From Orientallactaga sibirica (Eukaryota > Chordata > Mammalia > Rodentia > Dipodidae), in assembly GCA_036365145.1 (NCBI GenBank), contig JAEOAD010000024.1:9012001-9076000 (forward strand): a DNA stretch of 64,000 nucleotides. Direction: 5' to 3'. Position numbers and translations under genes: made by a program. Position 1 is the first letter of the stretch, and each line of letters opens with the position of its first letter. Positions 23,945-36,712 of this stretch are shown here, piece after piece. Below the pieces are notes generated by a model. It ran no database searches. It saw nothing but the letters and a program-made list of their open reading frames with translations, and was not told where the DNA came from.

Positions 23945-25826
23945 TAAAACACAAGAGCTTCAGTCCAATTAGGGAGCAGTTGGTTTCCCCAACAGCAGAC
24001 TTGCCACTATAGCAGCTGTTCAGTCATTTGGCCTGTCTGGCCAAACTTGAGTTTTCCAGTGTCCACTGTTTTCACCGCTGATGATTTCTGTCTCCCCCAT
24101 GGTTACATACAGTGCAGCTTTTTCCAGCTTTCAGTTGGCTGGTCTATATGAAGAAGATTTTCTGCTCAGCACCAGCTTGCTTTCTCAGTGACCTTGCCAC
24201 TCATACAAGAGATGTCTTCAGCAATAGGGTCTTACTTATGTTTCTCAAGGGAAACCAAGGGCTTTGGCAATGGCCTTTAATATTTTGGAGACTACAGGGA
24301 CCTCCCTGGCCAACAACTCCCTGGAAGGTATCCCATCCCAGGTACTGAAAATTTTCTAGTAACAATCTATAGCTTCTGGATGTGCCATTATTCAAAAAAT
24401 AAGTTTACGTAAGTCTTATCCAGAATATCTTGAATTTTGATTGACCCTCCCCCCCTTCTTTTACACATTCTCTTCCCCTGGCCCAGCTTAGGCCTTTCCC
24501 CCTCCAGTATTCTGCTCTTCTACTTACATATATACAACACCATCCACTTAAGTCTTTCCCTCTCCTCCCTCCCTTATAGCCTTTTACCAGCTTGCTGGCT
24601 TCTGCTACCGATGTTTGGTTCTAGCTCAGACACAAGACTATACAATTGTAGCTAGGATCCACATATGAGAGAGAACATGTGAAGTTTGGCTTTCTGGGTC
24701 TGGATTACCTCACTTAGTATCATCCTTTCCAGATTCATCCATTTCCCTGCAAATTTCATAATTTCATTTTTCTCTACTGCTGAATAGAACTCAATTGTGT
24801 AGAGATGTACCACATCTTTATTATCCATTCATCTGCGGAGGGACATCTAGGCTGGTTCCATTTCCTAGCTATTGTGAATGGAGCAGCAGTAAACATGGTT
24901 GTGCAAGTATCTTTAAGGTAGTGAGAAGAGTCCTTTGGATATACACCTAAGAGTGCTATAACTGGATCGTATGGTAAATCTATTTTCAGCTGTCTCCAGA
25001 ACCTCCACACTGATTTCCACAATGGCTGGACCATATTACTTTCCCAACAACAGTGTAGAAGTGTTCCTCTGTTTCCGAATCCATGCCAACACTTATTGTC
25101 ATTTCTTTTCTTAATGATAGCCATTCTGATAGGATTGAGGTGGAATCTCAAAGTAGTTTTAATTTTCATTTCCCTGTTTATATGCCATCTGTATTTCTTT
25201 TTCTGAGAATTCTCTACTTAGTTCCATAGCTCATTTTTTGACTGTGTTGTTTGATTTCTTATTGTTCTGTTTTTTTGAGTTCTTTGTATAGTCTGGATAT
25301 TAATCCTCTGTCAGATGTATAGCTGGCAAAGATTTTTTTCCCATTCTGTAGGTTGTCTCTTTGCTCTATTTACAGTGTCCTTTGCTATACAAAAGCTTTG
25401 TAATTTCATGTGATCCCAGTGGTTGATTAGTGGTTTTATTCCCTGAGCAACTGGGATTATATTCAGAAAGTCAATGCCTATGTCAGTATGTTGAAGGGTT
25501 TCTGCTACCTTTTCCTCTAGCAGTTTCAGAGTTTCAGTTCTGATATTAAGGTCCATAATCCATGTGGACTTGTTTCTTGTGCATGGAGAGACAAGGTTCT
25601 ATTTTTATCTTTCTACATACAGATATCCAGTTTTCCCAGCACCACTTGTTGAAGAAGCTATCTTGTCTCCAACGAATATTCTTGGCATTTTTGTCAAAAA
25701 TCAGGTGGCTGTAGCTGCCTGGATTAATAATTGGGTCTTCTATTCTCTTCCATTGATCTACAACTTCTCCCTAATTCGTCTGAAGGCCCTTTCTATGGGG
25801 GGGGGGATACGTGCCTGGTACTGAAA
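23945..25826 (-). mobile_element. LINE-1 ORF2 C-terminal part and 3' UTR, inverted segment
   Basis: The minus strand encodes the C-terminal part of a LINE-1 ORF2 protein (the reverse transcriptase/endonuclease of the element). The frame at 25,169-24,774 carries the family words MAIIKKR, PLWKSVWRF and KWNQPRCPS. The frame at 25,556-25,311 carries RQPTEWEKN. The catalytic domains upstream are absent and the frame is broken between these blocks, so it is a dead fragment. The 3' UTR continues leftward to about 23,945 (complement of GGGAGCAGTTGGTTTCCCC). At its right end it meets a sense-oriented LINE-1 3' end (25,845-26,400). This is the layout of a twin-priming inversion, in which the 5' part of one insertion is flipped relative to its 3' part. 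Confidence 0.88.
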
Positions 25827-25844
25827 AAACTAATCAAAAGTCTA

Positions 25845-26415
25845 TGGCGGGGGAGGTCATGAGCCTTAGGGGTATAAAGCCTGCTCTTGTCTGGCTAAAT
25901 GTATACATTATTCCCACCAAACTGCCCTGAAAGCACTACACTTAATGTTCATACTCACATATTAATACTATTCTCACTTCTGGTTAGAGAAGCTTATCTT
26001 TTCAGATGGAAATGACCACAGGGATAACCCAAAGACAACATAGTGCTGAGAAGAAGGGATGGAGGAGTGTCCAGCACTGAAACATTTTTGTCACACCCTC
26101 CATGGCTCAGGGTCCATTGTGGAAGAGGGGGTGGAAAGAATGTAAGAGTCAAAGGAAGGCTACAACTCCTTACAATGCAACTGTCCAGACAGAAATTGGC
26201 TTTGATATGCATGACCTTGCAGTGCCTAGCAATACCTTCACAAGACCCTCATAATTGGAGAAAAAAGATGATGACATCCAATTAAAAGAGAGACTAATGG
26301 AGAGAGGGTGGGGATATGATGGAGAGTGGAGTTCTGAAGGGGAATGGGAGAGGGAAATATCATGGTTTATTGTTTGTAAGTATAGAAGTTGTCAATAAAA
26401 AAAGAAAGAAAGACA
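25845..26415 (+). mobile_element. LINE-1 3' end, subfamily Y, sense, with A-tail
   Basis: The 3' UTR words GTCATGAGCCTTAGGGG, GTCTGGCTAAATGTATACA and CTCAGGGTCCATTGTGG match in order the copy at 36.8-37.4 kb. It ends GAAGTTGTCAATAAAAAAAG followed by GAAA repeats. It probably forms one insertion with the inverted segment on its left. Confidence 0.82.
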
Positions 26416-26677
26416 GGGCTGGAGAGATGGATTAGTGTTTAAGATGCCTGCCTGCTAAGCCTAAGAACCCGGTTCCAATCTCCAGGTCCCACGTTTAGCC
26501 AGATGTAAAGTGACGCAAGGGCACAATGCTGCACTTGCCCACAAGGAGGCACACACATCTGGATTTCGTTCACAGCAGCTGAGAGACTGCTGGCGCACCC
26601 ATTCTCTATCTGTCTCCTTCTCCATCTCTGTCTGTCTCTCTTTATGTTTCTCTCCAAAAATAAATAAAAATTAAAAA
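26416..26677 (+). mobile_element. DIP SINE, long subfamily, in a LINE-1 A-tail
   Basis: Head GGGCTGGAGAGATGGATTAG, B-box-like GGTTCCAATCTCC, long-form body GCACAATGCTGCACTTGC and GCAGCTGAGAGACTGCTGGC, CT-rich tract and A-rich tail. Inserted into the A-tail of the preceding LINE-1; AAAGAAAGAAAGACA occurs on both sides. Confidence 0.9.
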
Positions 26678-26699
26678 AAAGAAAGAAAGAAAGACAACA

Positions 26700-27210
26700 A
26701 TTAAAACAAACAAACAAACAAAAAACACATGCGCTGGTTTTATCTCTGGAAGTACATCCATGGAAGTATGTGGATCCTTTCAGTTGGTCACCTTTTCTTT
26801 CCATTTTTTTCTATTAATGCCTACATTTATATTGTAAATGTATTTATAGGGAAAACTGTGCCAAGTCCAACTAGAAGTATTTGCTTTAGAAAAGTCAGTC
26901 TTGCTATGTGAGATTTTGCTGCCATGTTAATCAAATTAATAAACTGGCATAGAAAAAAAGAAGTAGAAGTAGCACCTAAGGACTTCAAGCTGAAGTAAGA
27001 AAGAAGGAGGAAAAGGAATCTTTAACTCCTGACAATGATCTGGGAGGGGCAGGAGCAGTGCATCCATGATGCATATGGAGGAACAGGCAAGTTTTGAAGT
27101 TGGGACTAGAGAAAAGTGTCCGGTGGTGCCATTTTCAAATAAGATTTTAATTGCAGATTTTTAATGTTCTTTATTTTATTGTGTGCATAACTCTCCTAAG
27201 TACTCTGATG
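26700..27210. other. Unique sequence, no gene seen
   Basis: No repeat recognised apart from short (ACAA)n at its left edge. Confidence 0.4.
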
Positions 27211-27432
27211 TTTTAAAAATATTTATTTATTTGAAAACACAAAGAGAAAGTTATTGATGGAGAAAGACAGACAGAATGAGTGTAACAAGGCACCTAGCAA
27301 CTGCAAATGAACTCCAGACACATGCACCACTTTATGCATCTGGCTTTACTTGAATACTGGGGAATTGAACCTGGGGCATGAGGCATAGCAAGTAAGTGCC
27401 TTAACCTTAACTACTGAGCCACCTTTCCAGCC
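27211..27432 (-). mobile_element. DIP SINE, short subfamily, diverged
   Basis: Tail AAATATTTATTTATTTG, body CTCCAGACACATGCACCAC and head complement GAGCCACCTTTCCAGCC. More diverged than most DIP copies here. Confidence 0.8.
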
Positions 27433-27439
27433 TTCATAT

Positions 27440-29350
27440 TTTATTAATGCCTGTTAGTTTGTGAAAGAATTTCATTGCATGAGTAGGTATATAGATTCAT
27501 GCTTACAGTTTAAAATGAAACATATAGTTAAACAATTAAAATATGGTTTTAAATTAATGATATGAGTCATATTTGGGTAAATGTATGTTTTAAACACTGC
27601 TAATGCACACACAACACTGATGCAGATGAAATCGAAAAGATACCATTTGAAACAAGACTAAAGTGAAGGTACCCACAGAGAATTAACTCTCTTAGTAAAC
27701 CTAAGATGGACAGCCATTCTCATTCCCATATATATGGATGAAGTTTCGTCTGGTCTTGTCTAAAGCTTTCTTTTTCAGAAAGACTACAAATGAAATTTTA
27801 ATCATGCAACTCAGGGGATGTTTCATTATTCCCAGGCATTCTGAAGAATAATTGTAAGTTAAGAATTTAATGATTAGCTGATGTGAGTTACCTGAAGAAA
27901 TTTAAAGAGAAACTTACTTCTAAAATACATCCAAATTATTTTCCTCTTTACTTTTTCTTTTCATTTTCTTTCTTTCCTTCCTTGTTCTAATTTTTATGTA
28001 AACACATAAAACTCTACATAATATACAGTGTCTTATGAACAAAGAACTGTGTATGGAAAAAATGACAACAAACTATTCTTGAATTTGAATATAGAAAATA
28101 GTTAACCATATGCTTTAAGAAATAAATGTACACTTAAGTGTTTAAATAAATTTAAGTCAAGGTGGCATATTCAATGATAACTGCATGGTAAGGGTGTGAC
28201 AGATTGACTGTCAGTTTCCCTAAACATAGTAAAACATTTTGTATGTTAGAGATTTGGAGATTCAGCAGAGTGAAGTCTGTGACTACTGGTCTGAAAGTAC
28301 CCAGGTCTTTTAGAGAACATAGAGGACATATAACACATAGTAAGAGAATAGAGAACATTCTTGCACAACTTTTCCTGTTGGTCGTATTGAAGAACTTCTG
28401 AAAACTGATAAAGCTATTATCTTCATCCTCAGCATTCCAAACAAACTGGGTTCTCAAGACATTTATATGATTTCTGTCCAAGCATTATATTCTCTAAACT
28501 GTGTTACCCAGAATTTTTATCCTTGCCTTATTGACAGTTATTTTCTCATTTGAAGTCCCATTGTTCATTTCAGAACACACTGTTTCTAGTTTGATTTTTT
28601 AATTTACCATTAATTCTTTTTTTCTCAAATGTTTGTCTGATAAAGTTTCCTAATGCCCCAGGAGAAAGTACATTATGAAGTTAGATCATCAGATGTCTGA
28701 GTCTTGTGTCAATGATGGTTTGAGAAAAGCATCTCAGGTTTCTGAGGAGAGGAAGTTGATATCACACAGCATATCAGTCATTCTTTTCTCTCTGGGATTG
28801 GCGATAAGCCAGAGAAACACTCAATGTGGTTTTCTATTGATTGTCCTGTGGCTTGCAGAACAGTTGATATTTCTGTCTCTGTAATAGTATAATTCTATTG
28901 TGAAGAAGGATAAATCTAATCTAGACTAATAAATATGAAGATGCAATTATTTTGAATCAAATTGAAGTGATGGGGTCATAGTTTCAATATCTTAAGCAAA
29001 AATGAAACAACTGGTCCACGTTGGCATTGGTGGGGATAGTATGTTCCTCTCCTTCAAGATCTCTTGTGACAAATGATGTGTTACTATAGCTACTGGACTA
29101 ACATTTTATGTTTTGAAAAATATATGAAGTAACACCAGCTTCTTGGGTATGGCACTCAAGAATGTCTAACAATTTTCACACTTAAATATGCAATCTCCAC
29201 TACCCATATGTTCTCCCTGTGATTTTGACAGTATAGAAACATCCTCAAAGAGCGACTCAAACTCTGCAGTGTCACTACAATATGTTCATGTTCTCAATAA
29301 TGCATAATATCAAATAATTACATCAGTCCAGCTTTAAGAAAATTATGACT
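27440..29350. other. AT-rich unique sequence, no gene seen
   Basis: No recognised repeat or exon. Two overlapping open frames near 28,152-28,481 on opposite strands lack any recognised domain. Confidence 0.4.
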
Positions 29351-29354
29351 TAAC

Positions 29355-29530
29355 AGGTTAGAGAAATTGCTCAGTGGTTAAGGTGCTTGCTTTCGGAGTC
29401 AGGTGCACAAAGTGGCACGTGCATCTGGAGTTTGTTTGCAGTGGCTGGAGGCCCTGACATGCTGTTTCTCTAGCTGTCCCTCTTCTATCTCTCTCTGTTT
29501 CCAAATAAATTAACAGAAATATTAAAATAA
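29355..29530 (+). mobile_element. DIP SINE, internally deleted
   Basis: Head AGGTTAGAGAAATTGCTCAG and GGTTAAGGTGCTTGC join directly to CAGGTGCACAAAGTGGCACG, skipping the B-box region. The body TTGCAGTGGCTGGAGGCCC, CT-rich tract and A-rich end are intact. Confidence 0.75.
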
Positions 29531-29685
29531 TTGAAAAGAAGGAAATGATAAATTTACTAAAATGTAAACACATATCATATTGAGTTAAAAAGATCAACTC
29601 AATAGAAAATGTTTTCATCAGTTTAATAACAAAACCATAATTGTTTTCTTTATAGTTCAGAGAAAAATAAATAAGCTATAATGTT

Positions 29686-30575
29686 AGTTCTGACAGTCCC
29701 CAGACAGCCTGTCCAGTGCTGCAAAGCACTACATGAGCTACTGGGGGAAAATGGCCAAAAACACTCTGAGCAACCAGAGGTCTAAGCTACCAAGAAGCAA
29801 ATCCCCTGACACAGTGTACTTGCCAGTGCAATAGTGGCACACAGCCTCAGGGGTAAACAATAGCTTCCTGATTGGCTAAGAGAGCCACTGAGTATAAAGG
29901 AACACAAATTTGAATTGGGAACCAGATCAGAATCCTATGGAGACAATGATTAGGCTCTCTAGTGTCAAGCTCTCACTAGTCTTTGGCTAAAAGAGGGGTT
30001 ACATGCATCAAATACTCCCTAAATTAATAATGCTTATCCAACTTAAACTATGCTGCCTTCACTCTCTGTTGCAGAATCTCCTTTTCTTTTTCAGAAGGTA
30101 TTGAGACTGGATGGAGGAGATAAACTACCCCTCACAGTTCAGCTAAGCCATAGATGAAACCACAGAGGAATTGGGGAAGTGAACAAGAGTCCTACTTCCA
30201 TGATGAACCTGATAATCAGCACCAGTGTGAAGGAGACAGACCCTGACGATACTCAACACCTACCAAAGCAGAGATCCAGAGGCTCCTAAGAGCCCATCAC
30301 TGAACTAGACTTAAAACTCACCCACCATGGCTCAGTGAATTTTGCAGAAGAGGGGGCAGAAAGACTGTATGAGCCACAGGTTGAGACGTCATGACCAGAG
30401 GAACTCCCTCTGCACCCACAATGCATAAACTACAACCTCATGGCAAATACCTGCAACCCCACTGAGGAGGGTCCCCAATGGGATGGGGGCAGGGACGAAG
30501 GAAAAGAGGATACCCACTCATGATGCATCCATATGAAACATCTGTTAATAATAATAATAATAAATAAATAAACAT
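29686..30575 (+). mobile_element. LINE-1 3' UTR, subfamily X-like, sense
   Basis: The word order matches the sense copy at 56.04-56.9 kb: GTCCCCAGACAG, CTACATGAGCTACTGGGGG, AGTGCAATAGTGGCACACAG, GATTGGCTAAGAGAGCCACT, CATGGCTCAGTG, GCAGAAAGACTGTATGAGCC, CACAATGCATAAAC. It ends in an (AAT)n/A-rich tail at 30,547-30,575. No coding part. Confidence 0.78.
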
Positions 30576-30642
30576 TTAAAATAATGCTATTTCCAATGAA
30601 GAAATATACAGGAAGGAACCAAGATAACTTAGCATCACTTTT

Positions 30643-30852
30643 TTAAACATTTTATTTTATTTATTTATTTTACAGAGAGAAAGAGAGAGCGAATGGGTGT
30701 ACCAGGGCCTCCAGCCACTGCAAAGAAACTCTAGATGCATGTGCCACCTTGTGCCTCTGGATAATGTGGGTCCTGGGGAATCAAACCTGGGACCTTTGGT
30801 TTTGCAGACAAATGCCTTAGCTGCTAAGCCATCCCTCCGCTCCAGCTCCCAT
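30643..30852 (-). mobile_element. DIP SINE, short subfamily, TSD
   Basis: Tail ATTTTATTTATTTATTTTAC, body GATGCATGTGCCACCTTGTG and head complement AAGCCATCCCTCCGCTCC. Exact ATCACTTTT at 30,634-30,642 and 30,853-30,861. Confidence 0.87.
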
Positions 30853-31007
30853 ATCACTTTTGATAAAATAACATTTCAATAACAAGGATGTGATTTTCCA
30901 AACTATACTCATAATGCTCAAAATTCTACAGTAGAGAGGGACATGTTGATGGAATTTTAAATTCTATTGCAATCTCAGACAGAAAATGGTGGGAGTCTGT
31001 TTGGAGT

Positions 31008-31098
31008 AAAAGAGAAAAAGAAAGAGAAAGAAAGAAAGAAAGAAAGAAAGAAAGGAAGGAAGGAAGGAAGGAAGGAAGAAAGAGAGAGAGAAAGAAAG
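31008..31098 (+). repeat. (GAAA)n/(GGAA)n purine tract
   Basis: A compound purine-only microsatellite of GAAA, then GGAA, then GAAA units. Not clearly attached to a SINE or LINE tail. Confidence 0.95.
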
Positions 31099-31109
31099 GA
31101 GAAAGTAAG

Positions 31110-33395
31110 CAAGCAGACAAGCTTTTTTGTTTTATTTTTATTTTTTTGTTTTTTTTTTACACATTTTTAAACTCAAATGACACTTTTAAGAATCTGATGG
31201 TACTTTTGTACATATCTTCAACAAGTATAATGAGAACAAATTCGGCTGCAATTCTCTTACTTAGTACTTACTTTTGAATGGTGAGACTAGAAAATCAAAA
31301 ATTAGAGATGGATTCTTTAGGTTCCTTAGCAAATTTTCTTGGTTTTTGGAACTTATTCAGGACAATTGAGCTGACTGAATGACATTGAGGAAACATTATA
31401 CAGAAACCATAGGTGTTCTCACCATGCCTGCACAGCATACTCAACGTTCTCTAACATTAAGCCACAAAATCTGAGTCAATTTTTCATTTAATTAATTAAT
31501 TCAAAAAAGATCTCTATGTCACCTGTAAGTAGTGCAATGATGAAAGTAGTGCAATGATGAAGCCTGTTATGGATGGCACTTGCCTGTGACCCAAGTACTG
31601 GGAAGGATGTGAGGCAGGTAGTCTTAGGAAAAGCAGGAAATAAAATGAGAGTGAAGACTCTGCTCAAAGTAAGAGAAAGGCTTTGTTTGGGAAAATCCAA
31701 GAAGGGTTCTGGCCAGGCAGTTCAGCAGCATCTTCCCTTATACACTCAGGAATAATTACGGAGTGGTAGAGATCATTGGAATATTTTGGTGGCAGGGCAG
31801 TCCACCTTGCTCAGGGCTTGGGCCAATTCAAGAAAGTGATAATCACGTGGTTTGGGCCATTCCAGGAAAGTGGTAATGGAGATAGGTGCTCTGGGTCATT
31901 CAAGAAATGTGATAATTGGGAGGGGATGTTCAGTTACTCTTGGGAAAAAGAAGGCTACAATGAAATAGCAGTCAGAGTCCAAAAGTGGAGAGATTCTGGT
32001 CTAACAGATGGATCATGAGTTTCATACCAAACTGCACAAAATGGCAGGTCCTTATCTAAAAAACAAACAAATAAACAACAAAAAAAAGAAGAACCACTGG
32101 CCCTTCACTTGTCTGACTTTTCAACAAAAACATGAGTTTCTAGACAAATGGACATTATGACATTCTGTTCAGTTTGTAACTAATGTCAGTTTAGAACCAC
32201 TTTTCCATCTGATATAGGAAAAAGGAAAAGGTATGATACCATACAATTCTGTGAGATTGGAGAACTTGAGTAAGTTTAATTCTGGGAAACATTAGGGATT
32301 CTGTATCTGCTTCCTTAACTGAAGGACACTGATTCTTTAGGAAATTGTAACTATTGTGTTTAAATGAAAATGATAGCACAGAGCATAATACACTCTTATG
32401 TTTCACCTTACACATGCACCCTCCTTTCCTCTTTCCAGTGAAAGCAGCCAAGTCAAGCACTATCCTCTTCTTCACCCTGAACATTGAAGCTATATCTTAA
32501 AGGTAATTAGGGCTTCAATCCAGTAGTTTGTCAAGAGTTTATTACAATAAAGACTCTTGCTGAATTCAGTGATTCAGTGATTTCTAAACAACCCATGAAA
32601 ATTAAATGTAATCACATAGTCTAAATTTTAGTGTTAGTATTTTGATTATATAAGAGATTGTCATATTGACACATCCATTCAAATGATAATGTGAATGTCA
32701 TTGTAATAGCGAAAGCTGAGCACAATTCCCCTTTGTGGTATCTGAGGTGATTGTAAAGGAGAAGCTATGCTAGTGGAGAGGAGGGAGATGTTGATGGGTA
32801 CTGATTATAGCTCATATTCCAAACAGGTCTCCATTGCAACCTTCTCTCCTCCTTTTTTCTGTCTAGACACATTGAAAGGGGAGTTTCAATTGCTTCCAAG
32901 GTCACTTTCTGCCTACTCAGTCACAAGATAATTAAACTCAGTTTGTACATAACTGGATGAATTTCAGACTATTTTTCTATTGTATATTTTTGTGATCTTA
33001 AATTTTATATCACGTATTAGATAATTGTCTTATAAAATTCAAACCCCTTTACATTTTTGTGTGCATTTTCATTGGCTTTCCTCAAAAGTGCTTTTATCTA
33101 TAACATCATAGCAGTTTTATTATGTTTTTTGATTAGTATCTTTTTTTGTCTCAGTAAATAGATTAAAGGGGATGGTTAAAACAATGCATTTCCCCCTTAT
33201 AAATTTGGATGTTATTACATAAGAATGAATGACACATTACATTTGTATCTATATCTTATAAAACATTTAACTTATTATATATGTCTTATACAACATCAAT
33301 ATCAATATATCTGAAATAGTATAATTATGTTACCCAAAATAGAAACCCTCTCTTCTTGCATCTATACAAATGTAAAACAGGTATATTTTAGAACA
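31110..33395. other. Unique sequence with a short degenerate tandem repeat
   Basis: No gene or major repeat. Three degenerate units around GGGCCA(A/T)TC(A/C)A(A/G)GAAAGTG lie at about 31,818-31,920. The rest is AT-rich and unremarkable. Confidence 0.4.
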
Positions 33396-33399
33396 ATAT

Positions 33400-33422
33400 T
33401 GTTTATTTATTAATTGAGAAAT

Positions 33423-33453
<31 letters not shown>

Positions 33454-33609
33454 AAGAATAGGTACAGCATGACTTCATGCCACTACAAACAAATGCTAAA
33501 CACATGTGGAACTGTGCATCTGCTTTCATGTGGGCACTGAGGAATTGAACCTAGATTGGAAGGCTTTGCAAACAAGCACCATTAACTGCTGAGCCTCCTC
33601 CCCAGCCCC
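33400..33609 (-). mobile_element. DIP SINE, short subfamily, diverged
   Basis: T-rich start, a (GA)n run at about 33,422-33,449, the body GGAATTGAACCTAGATTGG and head complement GAGCCTCCTCCCCAGCCCC. Confidence 0.8.
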
Positions 33610-33610
33610 G

Positions 33611-36355
33611 TTGAATATCTTTTCATAGCATTGTGTTTTAGGTTCCTATTAGTTAGGTAGTAGAATAGCAATGTCTTTTTTTCTTATGATTTAACTTGTT
33701 TTCAAATGAAATATTAAAAAAAATTATAAATGCCTATTTTATGTTGAATTTTATGTTATAAACACTAGAATCTACTTTATATTAGGAAATTATATATTGT
33801 TACATCAAGACATTATGCCAATAATTCAATATGAGGATTTTAATTAATTCTAATTATATTACATAATAATGTATATAATATTACAATTTTTGATTTTAAA
33901 GGTTAAAAAAAAAACTGTACCAAAGTATTTGTAAACTGCAAAGGAAATGATAAATACTGTACAGTTTAAATAGGATAATGATTTAATTGAATCAGACACA
34001 GTTTTCTAATATTTTCATCTCAAAACAAACCATTGTTTGTAATAAATTTTACCTGGTTGATTTGTTGAAGACCAAAATTAAAGTTTTAGGGTAATCCATG
34101 TCTATTTTACTTTTAATCTCTTTAATAAATATTCTGTTACTATTTCCTTTCTTGACCTATACAATATCTACTTTCAAAATAGTGCTTCTTTAAGGAAATG
34201 AAAGTTCCTTTCATTGAAAGTATACCTTTGAAACAATATTTTACCTACTTATTAGTTTTCAAAACTATTTCATGCTGAAAACAATATTATTCATTTGTAT
34301 CATCCTTATTAGACACAAAAATTGCTTAATGAATGGTTTAACAATTTGATTTTAATTGTGAATGATGGACTATAGGATTCACAGTTTTAAAACATAATTC
34401 AATCCCCAGTCACATAACTTGCAAATCGTGTTATTGTAGATAAATTGATTCATTACTGCTGGTGTCTGACTGGGTGTTTGCAGGTTATCAGCACCTTATT
34501 CAAATAATTTAAATAGCATAAACATATAGGAAAGCAGCAGAGAATTTTATTCAAGAGCTAAGCAAACGTAGAAAAGGGAGCAGTAGACTCCGTGAGCTAG
34601 ACAACCACACCCAGCAAACCAAAGTTGAGACCTTCTTATGGGGCCTGGAAAGATGAGTTGGTTACTAAGGTACATAGTTCTCTGTTTTGATTGACAAGCA
34701 TGTAGGCATTACTTTCTTGAACGTGTGCCTTCCCATGATGTTTCTAATTTTAATCTTATGTACACTCAGTCTTTCATAAGTGTAAGATGGTGAGAGATCT
34801 TCCTTGAAATTTCACTCACTGAAAACAGTTTGCCTTACTGCTCATGCACCCAAAACCAGTCATCATCTCCTGATCCATGACATGTTTAGAAACATGTTTT
34901 AATATAAATGAGAATTGTAAATAGGTTGCCAAAAAAGTAAATTATTTCCATTCTTTGCACTAATATATTAATGTACTTTGACACAGGTGAAGAACCCAGG
35001 TTTCCAACAGGATTCGAGATGCATTGCAAGGAAACAGTTGTTTTTATTTCGCAAGCCAAGGATTGCTAAGGTATTCCTGATGCTTACTGCAACAATTTAA
35101 CCACTCACTGTTTTTCAATTTTCAGCCAAGTAGAGTGAAGTTCTCTATTTGGTCTTCAAAAAACTTCATTCTTTGTTTTAAGTTTAAATTCATATAATCT
35201 TGAGTAGTTTTCATATTTACCAACAAGAATTTATCTAAATTCATATGTTCATAGCAACATTAATACATGTGATTTTAGACTTTTTTACAGCATAGTATTT
35301 TGTAAGAAATGTTTGAATTGTGATTTGAATATAGGTAAAAATAGAATTAATAACTTGATTATAATGGTCTATAAATGAGTCTTATACTATAATTATAAAG
35401 GGAAAATGTCACTTTGCATTATTTAGAAATTAGAAAAATATGTACTCACTAAAATCAATTGTAATAAAATAATTAAAAATGATCTTTGAAAATATTTGGA
35501 CCTGCTTCCTTTTATTCTCTCAACACATATTTATTGTACAAGAAAATATTAAGTATTCCACTAATCTTCTGTCTTTTAGTTTTCACTCATGATATTCTGA
35601 TGCCTTCATTAAATATTATATAATTGGAAACTTTTCCTAGTTTATTTGTGCCTTAATTTTAATAGCATGTTACTTAATATTGGATTATAATTCATTTCTA
35701 TATTATTTAAGGTTTACATGTTAAAACTATAGCTGTAAATCTTACTACTACCTCTCTCATAGGTTAAATGAAACTCACATGTAAATAACCATTCAGTAGA
35801 GAATATTTCTTATTTGTGTTTGAATTACTCTTATAGAGTCATCACTTAGAATTAAACATTTTAATTTCAACATAACTAAAATAATTTTTGGTAACCAGTG
35901 AAATATTGAAACAAGGCATATTATTTGCAAAGTTTTCTAGTATATAATTTCCCCTGAGCTATTTTTATGTTCTCCTTACTACCTTTTAGCAGTGATATTT
36001 GTCATCTATTAAATTCATGATTATACTAGAACCAAGATATGAGATGTAAGAACTGTTTTATGAACTCTTCATTCTTTCATTATCATGTTCTTATTATTAT
36101 TATAGCTCTATAGAAATTTTTTGATATTTTAAGTAGATATGCCATTTGTTGACTCAATTTTAATATTCTTATTTTCCCATCTCAAAAAGACTTTTACTTA
36201 TCTTCAAAATAAGATGGATTTCAGTGAATTTTTTTCCAAATAAAGCTGTATCAACCATGATATATGTATAAAGGTGAAAAATATTTCCACATAAATAAAA
36301 TAAGAATGTGCCCTGAAATATTTAAGAAATATTATATATGCATATATTATATGTT
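33611..36355. other. Longest repeat-poor AT-rich stretch
   Basis: About 2.7 kb with no recognisable SINE, LINE or LTR. Very AT-rich with many TAAT/ATTA words. No open frame of note and no splice or promoter context recognised. An old repeat could be missed. Confidence 0.45.
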
Positions 36356-36357
36356 TA

Positions 36358-36712
36358 TACTTGTGATTTGGATACAAAATGTCCCCTATAGACTCATGTG
36401 GTTGAGAACTTGTTCCACAACATCTGGTGGTGCTGTATGGGAAGGTTGTGAAATTTTTCAAAGGTAGACTCTTGCTGAAGGAAGTGAGTCTTTGAGGAGT
36501 AGAACGAGAGGTTTGATAGCCTGGCCCCACATGATCTTTGCTCTTTTTGCTTCCTCCCTGCCAATGTTGTTAGCTCTGCTTCAAGCTTTTGCCTCCATCA
36601 CTTAACTGCTACAGAAAGTCCTTTCCAAACTCTAAGTCAAAATAAACCCTTTTTATGTAAGTTTTTCTTGTCAGGTATTTGCTCCTAGCAACCGTTTTAA
36701 TTACCTTCCGGT
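36358..36712 (+). mobile_element. MaLR-type LTR, sense
   Basis: Begins TTGTGATTTGGATACAAAATG, continues with GACTCATGTGGTTGAGAAC, then CTCTTTTTGCTTCCTCCC. It ends with the MaLR-typical CAAAATAAACCCTTTTT (AATAAA signal) and GTCAGGTATTTGCTCC. A solo LTR; no internal part follows. Confidence 0.7.

Noticed and set aside
24774..25556. Recognisable reverse-transcriptase-family protein frames as a host gene
   Set aside because: They are the C-terminal part of LINE-1 ORF2 in a broken, inverted element.
30967..31170. Lys/Glu/Arg-rich frame
   Set aside because: Produced by the GAAA/GGAA tract.
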